From Actinomycetota bacterium (GTDB taxonomy: Bacteria; Actinomycetota; Acidimicrobiia; Acidimicrobiales; Ilumatobacteraceae), in NCBI GenBank assembly GCA_017856115.1, contig JAFMFM010000008.1:1-52961 (forward strand): a stretch of DNA of 52,961 nucleotides. Direction: 5' to 3'. This document shows positions 35,231-44,303 of this stretch, in pieces. Every line of letters begins with the position of its first letter. Position 1 is the stretch's first letter. The notes beneath the pieces are model-generated. The model was not told the DNA's origin and searched no databases. It worked only from the letters and a program-made list of their open reading frames with translations. The position numbers and the translations under genes were made by a program.

Positions 35231-35989
35231 ATGACCCGCGTTGCACGAGTGATCCCATGCTTGGACGTGACCGACGGTCGCGTGGTGAAGGGCGTCAACT
35301 TCGTCGGACTGCGCGATGCGGGTGATCCGGTGGAACTCGCCACGCGTTACGACGCCGAGGGCGCCGACGAGGTGGTGTTTCTCGACATCACGGCATCGAG
35401 CGACCAACGCGTCACCATGGTGGAGGTGGTATCGCGTGCCGCCGAGCAACTGTTCATTCCACTCACCGTGGGTGGGGGTATTCGCGACACGGATTCGGCC
35501 CGCGCCCTGCTGCGCGCCGGGGCCGACAAGGTGAGTGTCAACACCGCGGCCGTGCAGCGACCGGAACTCATCAGCGACATTGCGGGAGACTTCGGGAATC
35601 AATGCGTGGTGTGTGCGATTGACGCCAAGCGAGTCGACAACGGTTACGAAGTGTTCGTTCACGGCGGACGCACCGCCACCGGGATGGATGCAAGAGCGTG
35701 GGCCGAGCGTGCCGTTGCACTCGGTGCGGGCGAGATCTTGCTCACGTCGATGGATCGCGACGGCACTCGTGAAGGGTTCGACACGGGGCTCATCCGCGCC
35801 ATCGTGGATGTGGTGGGCGTGCCGGTCATCGCCAGTGGTGGGGTCGGCAGTCTCGAGCACCTGGCGCTGGGCGTGTTGGACGGGGGTGCCGATGCTGTGT
35901 TGGCGGCCTCGATCTTCCACTTCGGCGAGTTCACGGTGGCGCAGGCAAAAGACGCGATGGCTGCCCGTGGCGTCGTCGTGCGTCGGTAG
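35231..35989 (+). CDS. hisF: Imidazole glycerol phosphate synthase cyclase subunit
   Basis: 252 residues. A TIM barrel paired with HisH, making imidazoleglycerol phosphate and AICAR. The catalytic Asp pair is in [18 protein letters not shown] and [14 protein letters not shown], and LTVGGGIRD and [12 protein letters not shown] are the phosphate sites. ATG 35231. It is the last his gene in this cluster; hisI is separate, 16 kb downstream, and hisG, hisD and hisE are not in the window. Confidence 0.96.
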   Translation: MTRVARVIPCLDVTDGRVVKGVNFVGLRDAGDPVELATRYDAEGADEVVFLDITASSDQRVTMVEVVSRAAEQLFIPLTVGGGIRDTDSARALLRAGADKVSVNTAAVQRPELISDIAGDFGNQCVVCAIDAKRVDNGYEVFVHGGRTATGMDARAWAERAVALGAGEILLTSMDRDGTREGFDTGLIRAIVDVVGVPVIASGGVGSLEHLALGVLDGGADAVLAASIFHFGEFTVAQAKDAMAARGVVVRR

Positions 35990-36042
35990 TCGAAGCCTCG
36001 ACCTGTTGCGTCGGCGGCCCAAGCCGCAGCGCTTCGCGTCGG

Positions 36043-36048
36043 TAGCCT
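36043..36048 (+). promoter_or_regulatory. -10 element (TAGCCT) of the GroES-like gene
   Basis: TAGCCT ends seven bases before ATG 36056; leaderless start likely. Confidence 0.55.
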
Positions 36049-36055
36049 GACCCAA

Positions 36056-36379
36056 ATGTCGGGTGACGCAAAACTGCCGATCAAGATGCTGAACGATCGG
36101 CTGTTGGTGAAGATTCCCAGCAGCGACGGTGAGCGACGCTCGGGTGGAGGCATCCTCATCCCGGCAACGGCCCAGGTGGCCAAACGCCTCGTGTGGGCAG
36201 AGGTGGTGGCGTTGGGACAAAGCGTTCGCGCCGCCGAAGTTGGTGACCGAGTGCTGTTCAGCCCCGACGACCGGTACGAAGTGGAAGTCGGCGGGATCGA
36301 CTACATCATGCTGCGCGAGCGTGACCTCCATGCGGTTGCCGCCTCGCGCATCGAGGCCAGCACCGGCCTGTATTTGTAG
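36056..36379 (+). CDS. GroES-like co-chaperonin
   Basis: 107 residues. PIKMLNDRLLVKI is the GroES N-terminal strand, ERRSGGGILIPATAQVAKRL covers the mobile-loop region with the GILIP contact motif, and EVGDRVLFSPDDRYEVEVGGIDYIMLRERDLHAV matches the rest of the barrel. GroES caps GroEL during protein folding. No groEL is adjacent, so this is an orphan or second copy and may have a special role. It lies eight bases before the trpE start and shares a transcript with it. Confidence 0.88.
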   Translation: MSGDAKLPIKMLNDRLLVKIPSSDGERRSGGGILIPATAQVAKRLVWAEVVALGQSVRAAEVGDRVLFSPDDRYEVEVGGIDYIMLRERDLHAVAASRIEASTGLYL

Positions 36380-36387
36380 GGTTCGGC

Positions 36388-37914
36388 GTGCGAATCTCCC
36401 CGAGTCGCGACGAGTTCCGTTCATTGGCCGTCGCCTACGGGGTGGTGCCGGTGTGGGCCGAGGTACTCGCCGATCGTCATACGCCGGTGGGTGCGTTCCT
36501 GGCGCTGGTCGGTGACGGACCCGGATTCCTGTTGGAGTCGGTGGAACACGGCGAGCGTTGGGCGCGGTTCAGCTTCGTCGGGTGTCGTCCACGTGCGGAG
36601 ATCGCGATGATCGACGGAGCGCTGCACGCGAGCGGTGCGATTCCGGCGTCGGTACCGCGCGACAAGGGATTCCTCGCCGCGCTGGAGGCGATGTTGGCGG
36701 CACACCGAGCACCGGTGATGCCAGAACTTCCGCCGTTGCAGGGAGGAATGATCGGGCACGTCGGTTACGACATGGTTCGCGAAATCGAGCATCTTCCGGA
36801 CGCGCCGCACGACGACCGCGATCTCCCGGATGCGATCATGAGCATGATCGGCTCGCTCGCGGCGTTCGATCACTGGCGACAGCGAGCCTTCCTCATCGAG
36901 AGCGTTCCAACGTTGGGGCTCGACTCCGCACGAATCGACGCGGCCTACGACGCAGCAGTGTCGGCCGTGCACCGAATGGTGGACGACCTGTCTCGTGCCG
37001 CCACCAGCGATGCAGTGGAGCCGCCCATCGCCGAAGCATCTCCGCTCGAAACCACGTCATCGATGCCCGACGGCAAGTATCAGGATGCCGTTCGCGTGGC
37101 AAAGGAACACATCCTTGCCGGGGACATCTTCCAGGTGGTGCTGTCGCAGCGATTTGAAACCACGCTCGATGCCGACCCGTTCGACTTTTACCGTGTGCTG
37201 CGACAGGTGAACCCGAGCCCCTACATGTATTACGTGAAGCACGATGCATTGACCATCGCCGGGAGTTCTCCCGAGCCGCTGGTACAAGTGCGAGACGGCA
37301 AGGTGGTGAGTCGCCCGATTGCCGGTACGCGCAAACGTGGTCGCGACGACGAGCACGATCGCAAACTCGCCGGCGAATTGCGCGAAAATCCCAAGGAGCG
37401 CGCTGAACACGTGATGTTGGTGGATCTCGCACGAAACGATGTGGGTCGTGTTGCCAAGTTCGGCACCGTCAAGGTGGATGAACTCATGACGCTGGAGCGC
37501 TACAGCCACGTGATGCACCTCACCTCTCAGGTGTCGGGGGAGTTGCGCGACGGACTCGGGCCAATCGACGTGCTGCGCGCCACCCTGCCGGCAGGCACGG
37601 TGAGCGGTGCCCCCAAGGTGCGTGCGATGGAGATCATCGACGCACTCGAGCCGGTTCGCCGCGGGCCGTATGCGGGCATCGTCGGGTACGTGGACTTCAA
37701 CGGCAATCTGGATGCAGCCATTGCCATCCGCACGATGTTTACCAAGGGCAATACCGCGTGGTTCCAGGCGGGGGCGGGCATCGTTGCCGACAGCGATCCG
37801 GACGACGAACATCTCGAATGTCAGAACAAGGCCGCTGCGTTGGTGGCGGCGCTTCCGACTGCACGCCGAATGACCGCCCAACGTTTGGCGGGCCAACCCG
37901 CGCCACGATCATGA
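36388..37914 (+). CDS. trpE: Anthranilate synthase component I
   Basis: 508 residues from GTG 36388. It forms anthranilate from chorismate with ammonia from TrpG. The N-terminal region has FLLESVEHGERWARFSFVG (tryptophan feedback-site LLES). The C-terminal chorismate-binding domain has GDIFQVVLSQRF, NPSPYMYYV, PIAGTRKRG, ERAEHVMLVDLARND, VSGELRDGLGPIDVLRATLPAGTVSGAPKVRAMEII and AGAGIVADSDP, all conserved. No trpG follows; the next gene is ygfZ after 22 bp. It starts eight bases after the GroES-like gene. Confidence 0.96.
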   Translation: MRISPSRDEFRSLAVAYGVVPVWAEVLADRHTPVGAFLALVGDGPGFLLESVEHGERWARFSFVGCRPRAEIAMIDGALHASGAIPASVPRDKGFLAALEAMLAAHRAPVMPELPPLQGGMIGHVGYDMVREIEHLPDAPHDDRDLPDAIMSMIGSLAAFDHWRQRAFLIESVPTLGLDSARIDAAYDAAVSAVHRMVDDLSRAATSDAVEPPIAEASPLETTSSMPDGKYQDAVRVAKEHILAGDIFQVVLSQRFETTLDADPFDFYRVLRQVNPSPYMYYVKHDALTIAGSSPEPLVQVRDGKVVSRPIAGTRKRGRDDEHDRKLAGELRENPKERAEHVMLVDLARNDVGRVAKFGTVKVDELMTLERYSHVMHLTSQVSGELRDGLGPIDVLRATLPAGTVSGAPKVRAMEIIDALEPVRRGPYAGIVGYVDFNGNLDAAIAIRTMFTKGNTAWFQAGAGIVADSDPDDEHLECQNKAAALVAALPTARRMTAQRLAGQPAPRS

Positions 37915-37925
37915 TGTCAATCGAG

Positions 37926-37939
37926 CATTGGCGCCAATG
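37926..37939. repeat. 14-bp perfect palindrome over the ygfZ start codon
   Basis: CATTGGCGCCAATG is its own reverse complement and ends with the ATG of ygfZ. It could be an operator or a coincidence. Confidence 0.5.
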
Positions 37940-38785
37940 ACCACCGTGCCGTTCCGCGTCGAACTCGAGCGCGATGTCATCGTCGCCTCGGGCAAGGATG
38001 CGCGAACGTTCCTGCATTCGCAACTGAGCAACGACATCGCTGCGCTCGCCGTGGGCGGTGTGACGTACGCGTTCATCCTCGATCCGGGCGGAAAACTGAA
38101 CGCTTTCTTTCGCGTGCACTGCGTGGCCGACGACCGATTCGTGCTCGACGTCGACCCGGGGTGTGGCGACGCCGCGCTGGCCAGATTGAACAAGTTCAAG
38201 ATTCGCGTGCAGTGCGACTTTGCGCTCCACACCCAACGCATCATCGCGGTTCGGGGACTTTCCGAAATACTCGCGGTGCCCGGCGCAGTTTCCGCGTGGC
38301 GGTCGGGTGACGGAGCAGTCGATGTCTTTGGTGACGAGACGAGTGGAGTCACCGAGATTCGCATCGGCACGCAGGCCGACTACCAGGCCGAGCGGGTGCG
38401 TTGCGCGTGGCCGATCTTCGGCGTTGACATCACCGAAGCGTCCCTTCCGGCGGAGACGGGGCTCATCGATGTGGCGGTGTCGTTCACGAAGGGCTGCTAT
38501 CCGGGCCAGGAACTCGTCGAACGCATGGACAGTCGGGGGAGTACCGCTCCACGCATGCTCCTGCGCCTACCCGCCGTGATGTCCGAGCCGCACCGAGATG
38601 GTGGTGGTGACGTTCCGGCGAATGCCGGTGTGGTGGCGGAACGTGCAGTTGCGGGATGTTCGTACCGAATCGACTCGGTCGACATCGGTACGTGCACGTC
38701 GGTTGCGGGGGACTACGCGTTGGTGTTGGTGTCGCGAGCGCATCTACCACTGGTCGACGCGGTACATCCGATCACCGCCACGTAA
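37937..38785 (+). CDS. ygfZ: Folate-binding YgfZ/GcvT-like protein
   Basis: 282 residues. The GcvT-like fold with KGCYPGQELVERM, the YgfZ signature containing the conserved cysteine, identifies a folate-dependent protein that supports iron-sulfur cluster assembly or repair. The N-terminus RDVIVASGKDARTFLHSQLSNDI...GGVTYAFILDPGGKLNAFFRV is also typical. ATG 37937 is used; an in-frame TTG lies nine bases earlier. The start codon is the right end of a 14-bp palindrome. It is 22 bp after trpE and may be cotranscribed. Confidence 0.92.
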   Translation: MTTVPFRVELERDVIVASGKDARTFLHSQLSNDIAALAVGGVTYAFILDPGGKLNAFFRVHCVADDRFVLDVDPGCGDAALARLNKFKIRVQCDFALHTQRIIAVRGLSEILAVPGAVSAWRSGDGAVDVFGDETSGVTEIRIGTQADYQAERVRCAWPIFGVDITEASLPAETGLIDVAVSFTKGCYPGQELVERMDSRGSTAPRMLLRLPAVMSEPHRDGGGDVPANAGVVAERAVAGCSYRIDSVDIGTCTSVAGDYALVLVSRAHLPLVDAVHPITAT

Positions 38786-38795
38786 ACCGGCAACG

Positions 38796-38801
38796 TAGAC
38801 T
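38796..38801 (+). promoter_or_regulatory. -10 element (TAGACT) of ppdK
   Basis: TAGACT ends nine bases before ATG 38811 with no ribosome-binding site. Confidence 0.45.
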
Positions 38802-38810
38802 CGCCAACGC

Positions 38811-41489
38811 ATGGCGTTCGTGTTCGATTTCGATCACAAACACCGCAAAGCGCCACGAAGCATGAAGGATCTGCTCGGTGGCAAGGGTGCCAATCTCGCC
38901 GAAATGATGACGGTGCTCAAACTTCCGGTGCCCTACGGATTCACGGTCACCACCGATGCAAGCAGGCACTACATGCGAAGTGGATGGCCGGCCTCCCTCG
39001 ACCGGGAAATCAGCGCACACATCGCCACGCTCGAATCCAAAATGGGAAGAAAACTCGGTGATGCCGTCGACCCATTGCTCGTGTCGGTTCGGTCGGGTGC
39101 CAAGTTCTCCATGCCGGGAATGATGGACACGGTGCTCAATCTCGGTCTCAACGATGCGAGCGTGGTGGCGCTCGCGCGGGCGACGAACGACGAACGCTTC
39201 GCCTACGACAGTTATCGCCGCTTCATCGCGATGTACGGCCGAATCGTGCTCGGTGTCGACGCGCAACGTTTCGAGCACCCACTGGAGCAGCGGAAAGCCG
39301 AGCGGCACGCAAGAACCGACGCCGACCTTCCGGCCAGCGTGCTCGGCGAACTCTGTACGCACTACAAGCTCATCATCAAGCAGGAAACCGGCAAGGACTT
39401 TCCGCAGATTCCCGCAAAGCAGTTGCGCGGGGCGATCGAGGCGGTCTTTCGTTCGTGGAACGGCGCGCGAGCCGTCGCGTATCGCACGCGCGAGCGAATC
39501 AGCCACGATCTGGGAACCGCGGTGAACGTGCAGGCGATGGTGTTCGGTAACCGAAACGACCAATCCGGTACGGGCGTCGGCTTCACGCGCAATCCGGCAA
39601 CGGGGGAGAACGTTGCGTACGGCGACTTCCTCACCAATGCCCAGGGTGAGGACGTGGTGGCGGGAATCCGCAACACCGAGAGCCTCGATGAGCTCGAGCG
39701 CAAGTTTCCCGACGTACATACGGAATTGCTCGACATCTTCGCGCGACTCGAGCACCACTATAAAGACATGTGCGATACCGAGTTCACGATCGAAAACGGC
39801 ACGTTGTGGATGTTGCAGACGCGAATCGGGAAGCGAACGGGAGCCGCTGCATTGCGCATGGCGGTGGAGATGACCAAGTCCAACGGCACCGGCAAGCGCA
39901 GATGGAGCATCTCCAGGAAGGAGGCCATCACGCGCGTGACCGCCGAACACCTCGACTCGGTCTTGCACCCGCAGTTCGCACGCGTCATTCCGCCGCTCGT
40001 CACGGGGCTCGGTGCGTCGCCGGGCGCCGCCGTTGGCACGGTGTATTTCACCTCCGACTCGGCAGCCGATGCCGCCAAGCGCGGCGAACACGTCATCCTG
40101 GTTCGTCACGAAACCAGTCCGGAGGACGTGCACGGCATGATGGCCGCGTCGGGCATCGTGACGTCGCGCGGCGGACTAGTGAGCCATGCCGCCGTGGTGG
40201 CGCGTGGCTGGGGAACTCCCGCCGTCGTCGGTGCCGAGTCATTGAAGATCGACGGCAAACGGTTCACCGTGGGCGACACGGTGGTTCATGAAGGCGAGAC
40301 GATATCCATCGATGGCTCGACCGGCGCCGTCATGGTTGGTGCGCTTGAGTTGGTGCCGGCCACACCGACGCCGGAGTTTCACACGATCCTCAAATGGGCG
40401 GATGAAATTCGCAAGGGCAAGTTGGGCGTTCGCGCCAATGCCGATACCGCAACCGATGCGGAGTTGGGCCGAACGTTCGGCGCGGAAGGCATCGGGTTGT
40501 GTCGCACCGAGCACATGTTCCTCACCCCCGAGCGGTTGCCGGTGGTTCGCCGGATGATCCTTGCCGACACACCAGAGCGCGAGGCCGCGGCACTCGAGGA
40601 ACTCCGTGAAGCGCAGAAGGAAGACTTCGTGGGCATCCTGCGCGCCATGAGCGGACTTCCCGTCACGGTCCGTCTGCTCGATCCGCCGCTCCACGAGTTT
40701 CTCCCGCACGTCCACGAACTCGAAATGAAGCAGGCTCGCAGTGGTCTCGATGCGCAGGAGGCCGACATGTTGACCGCCGCAAGAGCGTGGTCGGAGGTCA
40801 ACCCCATGTTGGGAACCCGCGGTGTGCGGTTGGGGGTGATGAAGCCGGGTCTGTATGCCATGCAGGTGCGAGCGCTGATGCAGGCTGCAGAGCAGGTGGC
40901 CGACGAGGGATTGGAGCCGATCGTGGAGGTGATGATTCCGCTCACCGTGTCCGACGACGAATTGTCGTTGGCCCGCGGCTGGGTGGAGGACGTGTTGAGC
41001 GAATTCGGCGACCTACCGCGCAACACCCCTTCGGGAAAGCGCGCCAAGCGAGCCAGGGTGACGATCGGAACGATGATCGAAACGCCGCGCGCAGCCCTGC
41101 GTGCCGAGGACCTGGCTGCCCATTCGGACTTCTTCAGTTTCGGAACCAACGACCTCACGCAGATGACGTTCGGCTTCAGCCGCGACGACGTGGAGAGTCG
41201 TACGATGCCGCGGTACCTGCAGTTGGGACTGTTGCAAGGCGACCCGTTCGAGAGCATCGATCGGGACGGTGTCGGCGAGTTGCTGTCGCTGGCGGTGAAG
41301 CGCGGTCGCAAGGCAAAGGGCAAACTCAAAATCGGGGTGTGCGGCGAACACGGCGGCGACCCCGAATCGATCGCCTTCTTCTATCGAACGGGGCTCGACT
41401 ACGTGAGTTGCTCGCCGTACCGGGTGCCGATAGCGCGATTGGCGGCGGCCCACACCATCATTGGTGGGGGAAAGAACGACACGAAGTGA
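38811..41489 (+). CDS. ppdK: Pyruvate, phosphate dikinase
   Basis: 892 residues, full length. It interconverts pyruvate, ATP and phosphate with PEP, AMP and pyrophosphate. The N-terminal nucleotide-binding domain has LLGGKGANLAEM, SVRSGAKFSMPGMMDTVLNLG and GVGFTRNPATGE. The phosphohistidine domain carries His459 in GGLVSHAAVVARGWGTP. The C-terminal PEP domain has GIGLCRTEHMF, GTMIETPRAAL, FGTNDLTQMTFGFSRDD and the catalytic Cys867 in YVSCSPYRVP. It has a leaderless-type promoter. Its TGA overlaps the GTG of the TerC gene, so the two are cotranslated. Confidence 0.97.
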   Translation: MAFVFDFDHKHRKAPRSMKDLLGGKGANLAEMMTVLKLPVPYGFTVTTDASRHYMRSGWPASLDREISAHIATLESKMGRKLGDAVDPLLVSVRSGAKFSMPGMMDTVLNLGLNDASVVALARATNDERFAYDSYRRFIAMYGRIVLGVDAQRFEHPLEQRKAERHARTDADLPASVLGELCTHYKLIIKQETGKDFPQIPAKQLRGAIEAVFRSWNGARAVAYRTRERISHDLGTAVNVQAMVFGNRNDQSGTGVGFTRNPATGENVAYGDFLTNAQGEDVVAGIRNTESLDELERKFPDVHTELLDIFARLEHHYKDMCDTEFTIENGTLWMLQTRIGKRTGAAALRMAVEMTKSNGTGKRRWSISRKEAITRVTAEHLDSVLHPQFARVIPPLVTGLGASPGAAVGTVYFTSDSAADAAKRGEHVILVRHETSPEDVHGMMAASGIVTSRGGLVSHAAVVARGWGTPAVVGAESLKIDGKRFTVGDTVVHEGETISIDGSTGAVMVGALELVPATPTPEFHTILKWADEIRKGKLGVRANADTATDAELGRTFGAEGIGLCRTEHMFLTPERLPVVRRMILADTPEREAAALEELREAQKEDFVGILRAMSGLPVTVRLLDPPLHEFLPHVHELEMKQARSGLDAQEADMLTAARAWSEVNPMLGTRGVRLGVMKPGLYAMQVRALMQAAEQVADEGLEPIVEVMIPLTVSDDELSLARGWVEDVLSEFGDLPRNTPSGKRAKRARVTIGTMIETPRAALRAEDLAAHSDFFSFGTNDLTQMTFGFSRDDVESRTMPRYLQLGLLQGDPFESIDRDGVGELLSLAVKRGRKAKGKLKIGVCGEHGGDPESIAFFYRTGLDYVSCSPYRVPIARLAAAHTIIGGGKNDTK

Positions 41490-42493
41490 CCGCCTACACA
41501 CGGCTCATCGCCGCATCCGGTTCGGAGAAGTTCGCCGACGTCAGCGTTCCGGTGTGGGGCTGGCCGCTCCTCGTTGGGGTGATCGCCACTGCGCTCCTGG
41601 TGGACCTGCTGGTGGTTCATCGAAAGGCCCACGTGGTGGGGTTGCGTGAAGCGGCCATCGAAAGTGCCGTGTGGATCGGACTTGGTCTCGGATTCACCGC
41701 CGTTATCGCCACGATGTTCGCCGGCCAGGGTCAGGCTGGCGCCGCATCGGTGGAGTACCTCAGTGCGTATCTGATCGAAAAGAGTCTCTCGGTCGACAAC
41801 GTCTTCGTGTGGGCGATCATCTTCGCCCACTTTGCCGTACCACGGCAGTACCAGCACCGAACGCTCTTTTGGGGAATCTTCGGGGCACTGCTGTTCCGAT
41901 TCGTCTTTATCTTCGTCGGTACCGCGGTCATCAACCGCTTCAAGGTGTTGCTCCTGGTGTTCGGGCTGTTCCTCATCTATACGGGATGGAAGATCGTCAG
42001 CGGAAAGGACGTCGACACCAACCCCAACGACACCGCCACCATGAAGTTGTTCCGCCGTTTCGTGCCGTCGGTGGATCACTACGAAGGGCAACGGATGTTC
42101 ACCCGTGTGAACGGGAAGCGCTTCGCCACACCACTCTTGGCGGTGCTGGTGGTAGTGGAGGTCACCGACGTGATCTTTGCGGTCGATTCCGTGCCGGCCG
42201 TGTTGGCCGTGAGCCGCGAGCAGTTCATCGTGTTTGCCTCCAATGCGTGGGCAATCCTTGGTCTGCGAGCCTTGTACTTCTTGCTGTCCGACATGCGGGA
42301 ACGATTCGTCTACATGCCACACACCATCTCGGCACTACTCATCTACGTGGGGGTGAAGATGACCTTGGCGTGGCGCGAAGTTCACATCCCGGTGGCAGTG
42401 TCGTTGGCGATCATCGTCGTGTTCCTCATCACCGGCGTGGTTGCCTCGGTGGTGGCGAACAAGCGCCGGGGTTTCGTCAAGCCCCGCAATTGA
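41486..42493 (+). CDS. TerC family integral membrane protein
   Basis: 335 residues from GTG 41486, which overlaps the ppdK TGA as GTGA. About eight to nine membrane helices. The TerC signatures are present: LLVDLLVVHRKAH, EYLSAYLIEKSLSVDNVFVWAIIF, and EVTDVIFAVDSVPAVLAV with acidic residues inside membrane segments, plus SNAWAILGLRALYFLLSDM. TerC-family (Alx-like) proteins are linked to manganese/metal export and tellurite resistance. The overlap with ppdK, a magnesium/manganese-using enzyme, hints at co-regulation but proves no shared role. Confidence 0.93.
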   Translation: MTAYTRLIAASGSEKFADVSVPVWGWPLLVGVIATALLVDLLVVHRKAHVVGLREAAIESAVWIGLGLGFTAVIATMFAGQGQAGAASVEYLSAYLIEKSLSVDNVFVWAIIFAHFAVPRQYQHRTLFWGIFGALLFRFVFIFVGTAVINRFKVLLLVFGLFLIYTGWKIVSGKDVDTNPNDTATMKLFRRFVPSVDHYEGQRMFTRVNGKRFATPLLAVLVVVEVTDVIFAVDSVPAVLAVSREQFIVFASNAWAILGLRALYFLLSDMRERFVYMPHTISALLIYVGVKMTLAWREVHIPVAVSLAIIVVFLITGVVASVVANKRRGFVKPRN

Positions 42494-42510
42494 CGCTCGG
42501 GTGCCGCAAC

Positions 42511-42516
42511 TAGTCT
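42511..42516 (+). promoter_or_regulatory. -10 element (TAGTCT) of dnaG-rpoD
   Basis: TAGTCT ends seven bases before GTG 42524; leaderless start likely. Confidence 0.5.
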
Positions 42517-42523
42517 CTCGCGC

Positions 42524-44296
42524 GTGGCAATCTCCGACGACGACATCGAGAGGGTGCGCACTGCGCAACCCATCTCGGCGGTCATCGGCAACTACGTAGC
42601 GCTCAAGCGTGCGGGCCGCAACTTTCTCGGGTTGTGTCCGTTTCACGGCGAGAAAACGCCGTCGTTCAACGTGCGCGACGAAACCGGTCGATACAAGTGT
42701 TTCGGTTGCGGTGCATCGGGAGACGTGTTCAAGTTCGTGCAGGAGGTGGAACGCCTCGACTTCGTCGGCGCCATCGAGCACCTGGCGGCAAAGTCGGGGA
42801 TCACCATCACCTACACCGCCGGTGGCCCGTCGAAGGATCGACAGCGAAACAAACGGCTCTTCGAACTCATGGAACAGGCGGTGGAGTGGTACCACCAGCG
42901 ATTGCTGAGTGCGCCCGACGCCAAGGATGCACGCGAATATCTGCGCACCCGCGGGCTGAGCGGCGACATCGCGAGGCAGTTCAAATTGGGATGGGCACCC
43001 GATGCATGGGATGCCCTCTCCGTGGAACTCGGAGCCGACGCGGAGATGTTGCGCGACTGTGGGCTTGCATTCACCAACAGTCGCGGACGGCTGCAGGATT
43101 CGTTTCGCGCGCGAGTGATGTTCCCCATCTTCAAGGACTCAGGCGAAGCGGTGGCCTTCGGCGGCCGCATCCTGCCGGGCAGCAAGGATCCGGCCAAGTA
43201 CAAGAACTCCTCGGAGTCGAAGATCTACACCAAGTCCAAGACGCTCTACGGGTTGAACTGGGCCAAGGCCGACGTGGTGAAGGCGGACCAGATCGTCGTG
43301 TGCGAGGGCTACACCGACGTGATTGGTTTCCATCGGGTGGGCTTTACCCGCGCCGTTGCGACGTGCGGCACCGCGTTGACCGAGGATCACGTGCGACTCA
43401 TGAAGCGCTTCGCCAACAACGTGGTGCTGGCATTCGATGCGGATGCCGCCGGCCAGGGAGCCGCCGAACGCTTCTACGAATGGGAACGCAAGATCGACAT
43501 TCGTGTCAACGTCGCCAGATTGAAGGGCGGCAAAGACCCGGGCGATCTCGCCGACAGCGACCCGCAAGGTCTGTTGAACTCGGTGGAGAACGCCGAGCCG
43601 TTCATGGCATTCCGCGTGCGTCGGGTGCTGGATGGCGCCCGAATCAACACACCCGAGGACAAGGCCCGTGTGGCGGAGCGGGCGATCGCCATCATCAACG
43701 AACATCCCAACGTGATCGTCCGGCGCGACTACGCCACCCAGGTTGCCGAGCAACTGTGGGGCAACGACAAAAAGCAGATCGATGACGTGGTGCAGAAGGT
43801 CGACCGGAAGTTCGGGGCTACCCGTTCGCGCAACGAGGCCCAGGCGATGGCGCCATCGGGAAACAAGGAGAACGCCGAATTCGTCATCCTGGCACTGATG
43901 ATCGCGCGCTGTGACGACGTGACCGGCATCGTGGCCGAGGAGGTCTTTTCCGACGACACGCACCGCAGGGTGTTCCGGGCGCTGCTGTCGCACCGTGGCA
44001 ACCACAAACAGGCAGAGGCCGATCTCGACCCGGAAGCACTCGAATTGTTGTCTCGGGTGGAGGTGTTCGACGTGCCTGCGGATGCCGACGCTCGCAAAGA
44101 AGGCATCAACCTGTTGCGAGCAGCCGTGCGCCGCGAACTGGCGCGTCGTGTGACGGATACCTCGAGCGCGGTGATCACCCGTGACCGTGAGATCAAGCGG
44201 ATGGTGGAGCAGTTGACGGCGCGAGATGTGGCAGACTCGGTGATAGCGGACTTGTTGGCATGGCTGTACGACGTAACCTCCGCGAACGAGGCGTGA
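42524..44296 (+). CDS. dnaG: DNA primase
   Basis: 590 residues. It lays RNA primers at replication forks. The CHC2 zinc finger uses C38, H41, C59 and C62 (CPFHGEKTPSFNV, YKCFGCGASGD). The RNA polymerase core has FGGRILPG and the Toprim domain VCEGYTDVIGFHRVGF, FDADAAGQGAAERF with the metal-binding Glu/Asp residues. The C-terminal region is a helical helicase-binding domain. Starts at GTG 42524 from a leaderless-type promoter. rpoD starts seven bases after its stop, the conserved macromolecular-synthesis operon arrangement, here without rpsU. Confidence 0.97.
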   Translation: MAISDDDIERVRTAQPISAVIGNYVALKRAGRNFLGLCPFHGEKTPSFNVRDETGRYKCFGCGASGDVFKFVQEVERLDFVGAIEHLAAKSGITITYTAGGPSKDRQRNKRLFELMEQAVEWYHQRLLSAPDAKDAREYLRTRGLSGDIARQFKLGWAPDAWDALSVELGADAEMLRDCGLAFTNSRGRLQDSFRARVMFPIFKDSGEAVAFGGRILPGSKDPAKYKNSSESKIYTKSKTLYGLNWAKADVVKADQIVVCEGYTDVIGFHRVGFTRAVATCGTALTEDHVRLMKRFANNVVLAFDADAAGQGAAERFYEWERKIDIRVNVARLKGGKDPGDLADSDPQGLLNSVENAEPFMAFRVRRVLDGARINTPEDKARVAERAIAIINEHPNVIVRRDYATQVAEQLWGNDKKQIDDVVQKVDRKFGATRSRNEAQAMAPSGNKENAEFVILALMIARCDDVTGIVAEEVFSDDTHRRVFRALLSHRGNHKQAEADLDPEALELLSRVEVFDVPADADARKEGINLLRAAVRRELARRVTDTSSAVITRDREIKRMVEQLTARDVADSVIADLLAWLYDVTSANEA

Positions 44297-44303
44297 CCAC
44301 AAC

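Noticed and set aside
38772-40133. 453-codon frame antisense to ppdK
   Set aside because: No motifs, and it covers conserved PPDK residues on the plus strand.
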